This document shows positions 5,976 to 7,630 of a stretch of DNA of 7,630 nt, one piece after another. Under the pieces are notes generated by a model. That model was given only the letters and a program-made list of their open reading frames with translations, made no database searches and had not been told where the DNA came from. The stretch's first letter is position 1. Each line of letters begins with the position of its first letter. Origin of the DNA: JBLKSS01 sp047607725 (GTDB taxonomy: Bacteria > Pseudomonadota > Gammaproteobacteria > Enterobacterales > Enterobacteriaceae); assembly GCF_047607725.1 (NCBI RefSeq), contig NZ_JBLKSS010000183.1:1-7630 (forward strand), read 5' to 3'. The position numbers and the translations under genes are program-made.

Positions 5976-6324
5976 TTATTTGGCGTAGGCGAGTAAACCG
6001 AGAGAGTTAGTCGCCAGCGATTCGCATTTTTTCGCCGACGGTAAGGGGATGCCCGCTGAGGTCACGGTAGCTGTCTTCGCCCAGCGCGCGCATATCATAG
6101 GCGGCGTAATTGCTCAGATCCCAGCGGTTTTGCTGGGCGAAAATCAAGATGGCGCGGCGGATCTGCTCATTGGGCATATCCGCATAGCCGCAATTATTCT
6201 TGAGATAGACGAACACCTCCGTCAGGTCGGCCATATCTTCCGCTTCGTTTTCCGTCAGCGCCTGCGCGGCACTGTAAATCCCAAGCAGGCTAAGCAACAG
6301 CAGCACCAATAAGGTGTTTTTCAT
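5976..6324 (-). pseudogene. yacC: YacC (PulS/OutS-like periplasmic protein) gene frameshifted near its 3' end
   Basis: YacC is a small exported protein of the pilotin-like PulS/OutS family. From the ATG at 6324 the sequence starts with a typical signal peptide (Leu-rich core, likely cleavage after AAQA near residue 22) and continues with ENEAEDMADL, LKNNCGY and FAQQNRWDLSNY, as in E. coli YacC. After DLSG (residue 91) the frame shifts and ends at 6007-6009, giving 105 residues with an unrelated tail. Removing one G from the GGG at about 6051-6053 restores AKKCESLATNSLGLLAYAK and a stop at 5976-5978: 115 residues, the E. coli length. The lost tail contains Cys100, the likely disulfide partner of Cys45, so the truncated product is probably misfolded. 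An in-frame TTG at 6336 would add four residues, but ATG suits the family better. It lies upstream of speE in the same direction. Confidence 0.85.
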
Positions 6325-6343
6325 AGTGAAACTCAATTCAATC

Positions 6344-6371
6344 GTTATACTTTGACGTTATCATATTTCAA
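6344..6371 (-). promoter_or_regulatory. Candidate yacC promoter
   Basis: On the minus strand TTGAAA (6371-6366) and TATAAC (6349-6344) are 16 bp apart. They match the sigma70 boxes at four and five of six positions. Transcription would start near 6337, giving a short leader before the ATG at 6324. Read-through could feed speE-speD, since no clear terminator separates yacC from speE. Confidence 0.45.
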
Positions 6372-6762
6372 GATAGACGCCTTCAATCATTTGTGCCGCA
6401 GGGCGATTATTCCTTATTATGGAACATGAAAAGGAATCTGTACCGCAGCGGTCACTCTCTTCCCGGTTCTGCTCTCGCCGAAACGAACAATCCGGCACGG
6501 TAAAACGGTTCCATTATGGCAATGGCAGGGGAGGGAGCACCACTGCAACAACGGGGCGCCGAGTTGCGCCTGGCTAACGCCCAGCTCTCAGGGTACTGGC
6601 AAAGCGAACAGGGCCGATACATAAAACGCCACCTGGCTTGTTTCCCTCCTCTATGGTTTGACTAAGTCATCACTACCGTTTGGGTCGTGCGCATAGGGGC
6701 GACGGTGTCGCCGCCGCGACATAGTCTTTGAAGCGATTTTGGCAACGCCATTCGCGGCGCCC
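6372..6762. other. Region without a recognisable gene upstream of yacC
   Basis: Only short frames are present. The best is a plus-strand ATG at 6516 to TAA at 6663-6665 (49 codons, containing GAELRLANAQLSGYWQSEQG), with no ribosome-binding site and no family I recognise. In E. coli cueO lies next to yacC, on the opposite strand; no multicopper oxidase motif is seen here. The stretch reads as eroded or deleted gene space. Confidence 0.5.
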
Positions 6763-7482
6763 TCAGGGGTTGTCGCGCCTCGGTTTAATGTTGCGCCTGG
6801 CGTTCGAGCCTATCACAGGCCCAGCGCCATTGGCGATTGACGGCGCGCCCGCATAGAAGCGAAAGTTAGGCGGGTTTGCCACCGCCGGGTTGTCGGCAAA
6901 GAACGTCTCGCGCGACAGGTCGTTTACGGCGAAACACCCTTTTCGCAGGACGGTGTGATTGCAAAAAGCCCAACTGCGCGGTGTCTGCGTGAGTTTCAGC
7001 CCCTATCGTGACTTAAACCACTGGCGCGTGGGGGTTAGTAGCGTCATCAGTGCGACAGGCATGTGCAGATTCTGGCTGGCAAGCCAGGTTAACCGGTCAA
7101 AAGTTGCCTCGGGAGCGGTGTCCACCAAACCGGAGCGGTCCAACGCCTCCAGCCGTTGGCTTTCATTAGCCGCCAGGGGGAAGGACACCGGCAATTCCAA
7201 GCGCTCAATCGGGGGCGTGATATCGCTTAAGGCATCGTGAATGGCCAGGGGGAGCTGCTCTGCGGAGGTTAGCTGGACCGATGGCGGGGCGCGATTTGCG
7301 TCCATTGCCGTGGCGTCGGCGTCGCCCACGGCCATCAGGCGCGTCTGTCCCAGGGCGGATGGGCCCCCAGATGAGACAGCATAGAAAGCCGCTCCGCGCG
7401 CGTCCGCCAGATCGACCACCACCACCACCACCGCCGGCAGCCGGTGGCCGATGGCGAAAGCGGTCGCGTAAACGTCGTCCAC
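6763..7482 (-). pseudogene. Decayed GAF-domain signalling gene with a receiver-like N-terminal region
   Basis: A minus-strand frame from GTG 7482 to TAG 7005-7003 encodes 159 residues, and the same frame continues beyond the stop to TGA at 6765-6763. Residues 107-159 (ESQRLEALDRSGLVDTAPEA, then FDRLTWLAS and RQWFKSR) are the classic start of GAF domains found in sensor kinases and diguanylate cyclases. After the TAG, GLKLTQTPRSWAFCNH, FFADNP and FRFYAGAP continue the same domain to about 6826, so the TAG is a nonsense mutation. Beyond IANG the expected GTLCVID segment is scrambled, implying further indels. Residues 1-85 look like a degenerate receiver domain: a hydrophobic VVVVVVDL strand with Asp24, then TRLMAVGDAD. 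That part is inference. No output domain (kinase or GGDEF) is recognisable. The frame stays open upstream to 7557 through an IS-like sequence, so the true start may be lost. Confidence 0.75.
7415..7432. repeat. Trinucleotide repeat (ACC)6
   Basis: Six perfect ACC units on the plus strand encode five GTG Val codons and a GTC codon on the minus strand, inside the receiver-like part of the GAF pseudogene. The homopolymeric valine run is longer than a usual beta strand core and suggests repeat slippage in a gene no longer under selection. Confidence 0.7.
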
Positions 7483-7508
7483 GGTCTCAACGTAAGCGCC
7501 CCGTGGAG

Positions 7509-7542
7509 GACGTCTTGAATTATTGGTGGGTTTGTTGTATGA
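7509..7542. repeat. Right copy of the edge repeat; remnant of a second IS end
   Basis: The sequence parallels 19-54, but the minus-strand ATG has become ATA and two single-base gaps are needed to align it. An 11-base match, TTTAATAACTT, also occurs in both leaders (88-98 and 7598-7608), though at different distances. The likely reading is a diverged or decayed relative of the left-edge element whose terminal repeat would lie just beyond the window. Its coding side meets the GAF pseudogene at about 7505, suggesting a deletion or fusion junction. Confidence 0.55.
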
Positions 7543-7630
7543 GACAGTAAACCTACGTTACACGCTTATGCTCATTGTATTTTCACATTGTATTGATTTT
7601 AATAACTTTTATTTCCATCCCGGTTTGAGT

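Noticed and set aside
6419..6665. Short plus-strand frames considered as a cueO remnant
   Set aside because: The position fits E. coli gene order, but no twin-arginine signal or copper-binding motif could be read in any frame.
1..7630. CRISPR array, tRNA, rRNA or a novel defence or biosynthetic cluster
   Set aside because: No regularly spaced conserved repeats, no cloverleaf or rRNA sequence and no unexplained multi-gene operon were seen.

Overview
The window has the conserved enterobacterial gene order acnB - yacL - speD - speE - yacC, with protein sequences very close to those of Escherichia coli. Each end shows signs of genome decay. Two small conserved genes (yacL and yacC) each carry a one-base insertion. 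An insertion-sequence end of probable IS66 family sits at the left edge. A broken GAF-domain gene lies near the right edge, next to a second copy of the IS-end sequence. GC-rich coding DNA, intact central metabolism and accumulating pseudogenes and IS sequence suggest a recently host-restricted member of the Enterobacterales, such as a Sodalis-like insect symbiont. That assignment is inferred from gene order, conservation and decay, not from a marker gene.

Layout. 1-136: end of an IS, with the first 17 codons of a leftward transposase-operon protein and a terminal GTAAGCG. 137-480: no gene seen, GC-rich palindromes. 481-666: acnB control region with a Cra-like site, an extended -10 promoter and a RyhB-pairing sequence over the GTG start. 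667-3264: intact acnB, then a strong intrinsic terminator. 3496-3862: yacL, frameshifted. 3863-4178: intergenic DNA with five degenerate 20-bp tandem units whose plus-strand transcript is C-rich and G-poor, as Rho loading sites are. 4179-5865: the leftward speE-speD operon, intact. 5866-5975: candidate speE promoter whose -35 lies in a perfect 7-9-7 inverted repeat. 5976-6324: yacC, frameshifted near its 3' end. 6372-6762: no recognisable gene (cueO follows in E. coli). 6763-7482: remains of a leftward gene with a receiver-like region and a GAF domain. 7509-7630: second IS-end-like sequence.

How the genes work together. AcnB is the main TCA-cycle aconitase and an iron-responsive protein. SpeD makes decarboxylated S-adenosylmethionine and SpeE uses it to aminopropylate putrescine to spermidine, so the two form one pathway step pair in one operon. 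YacL and YacC are accessory proteins, and their loss is typical of early reductive evolution. I found no convincing new multi-gene system. The most interesting signals are the regulatory and repeat structures between genes and the matching sequences at the two window edges.
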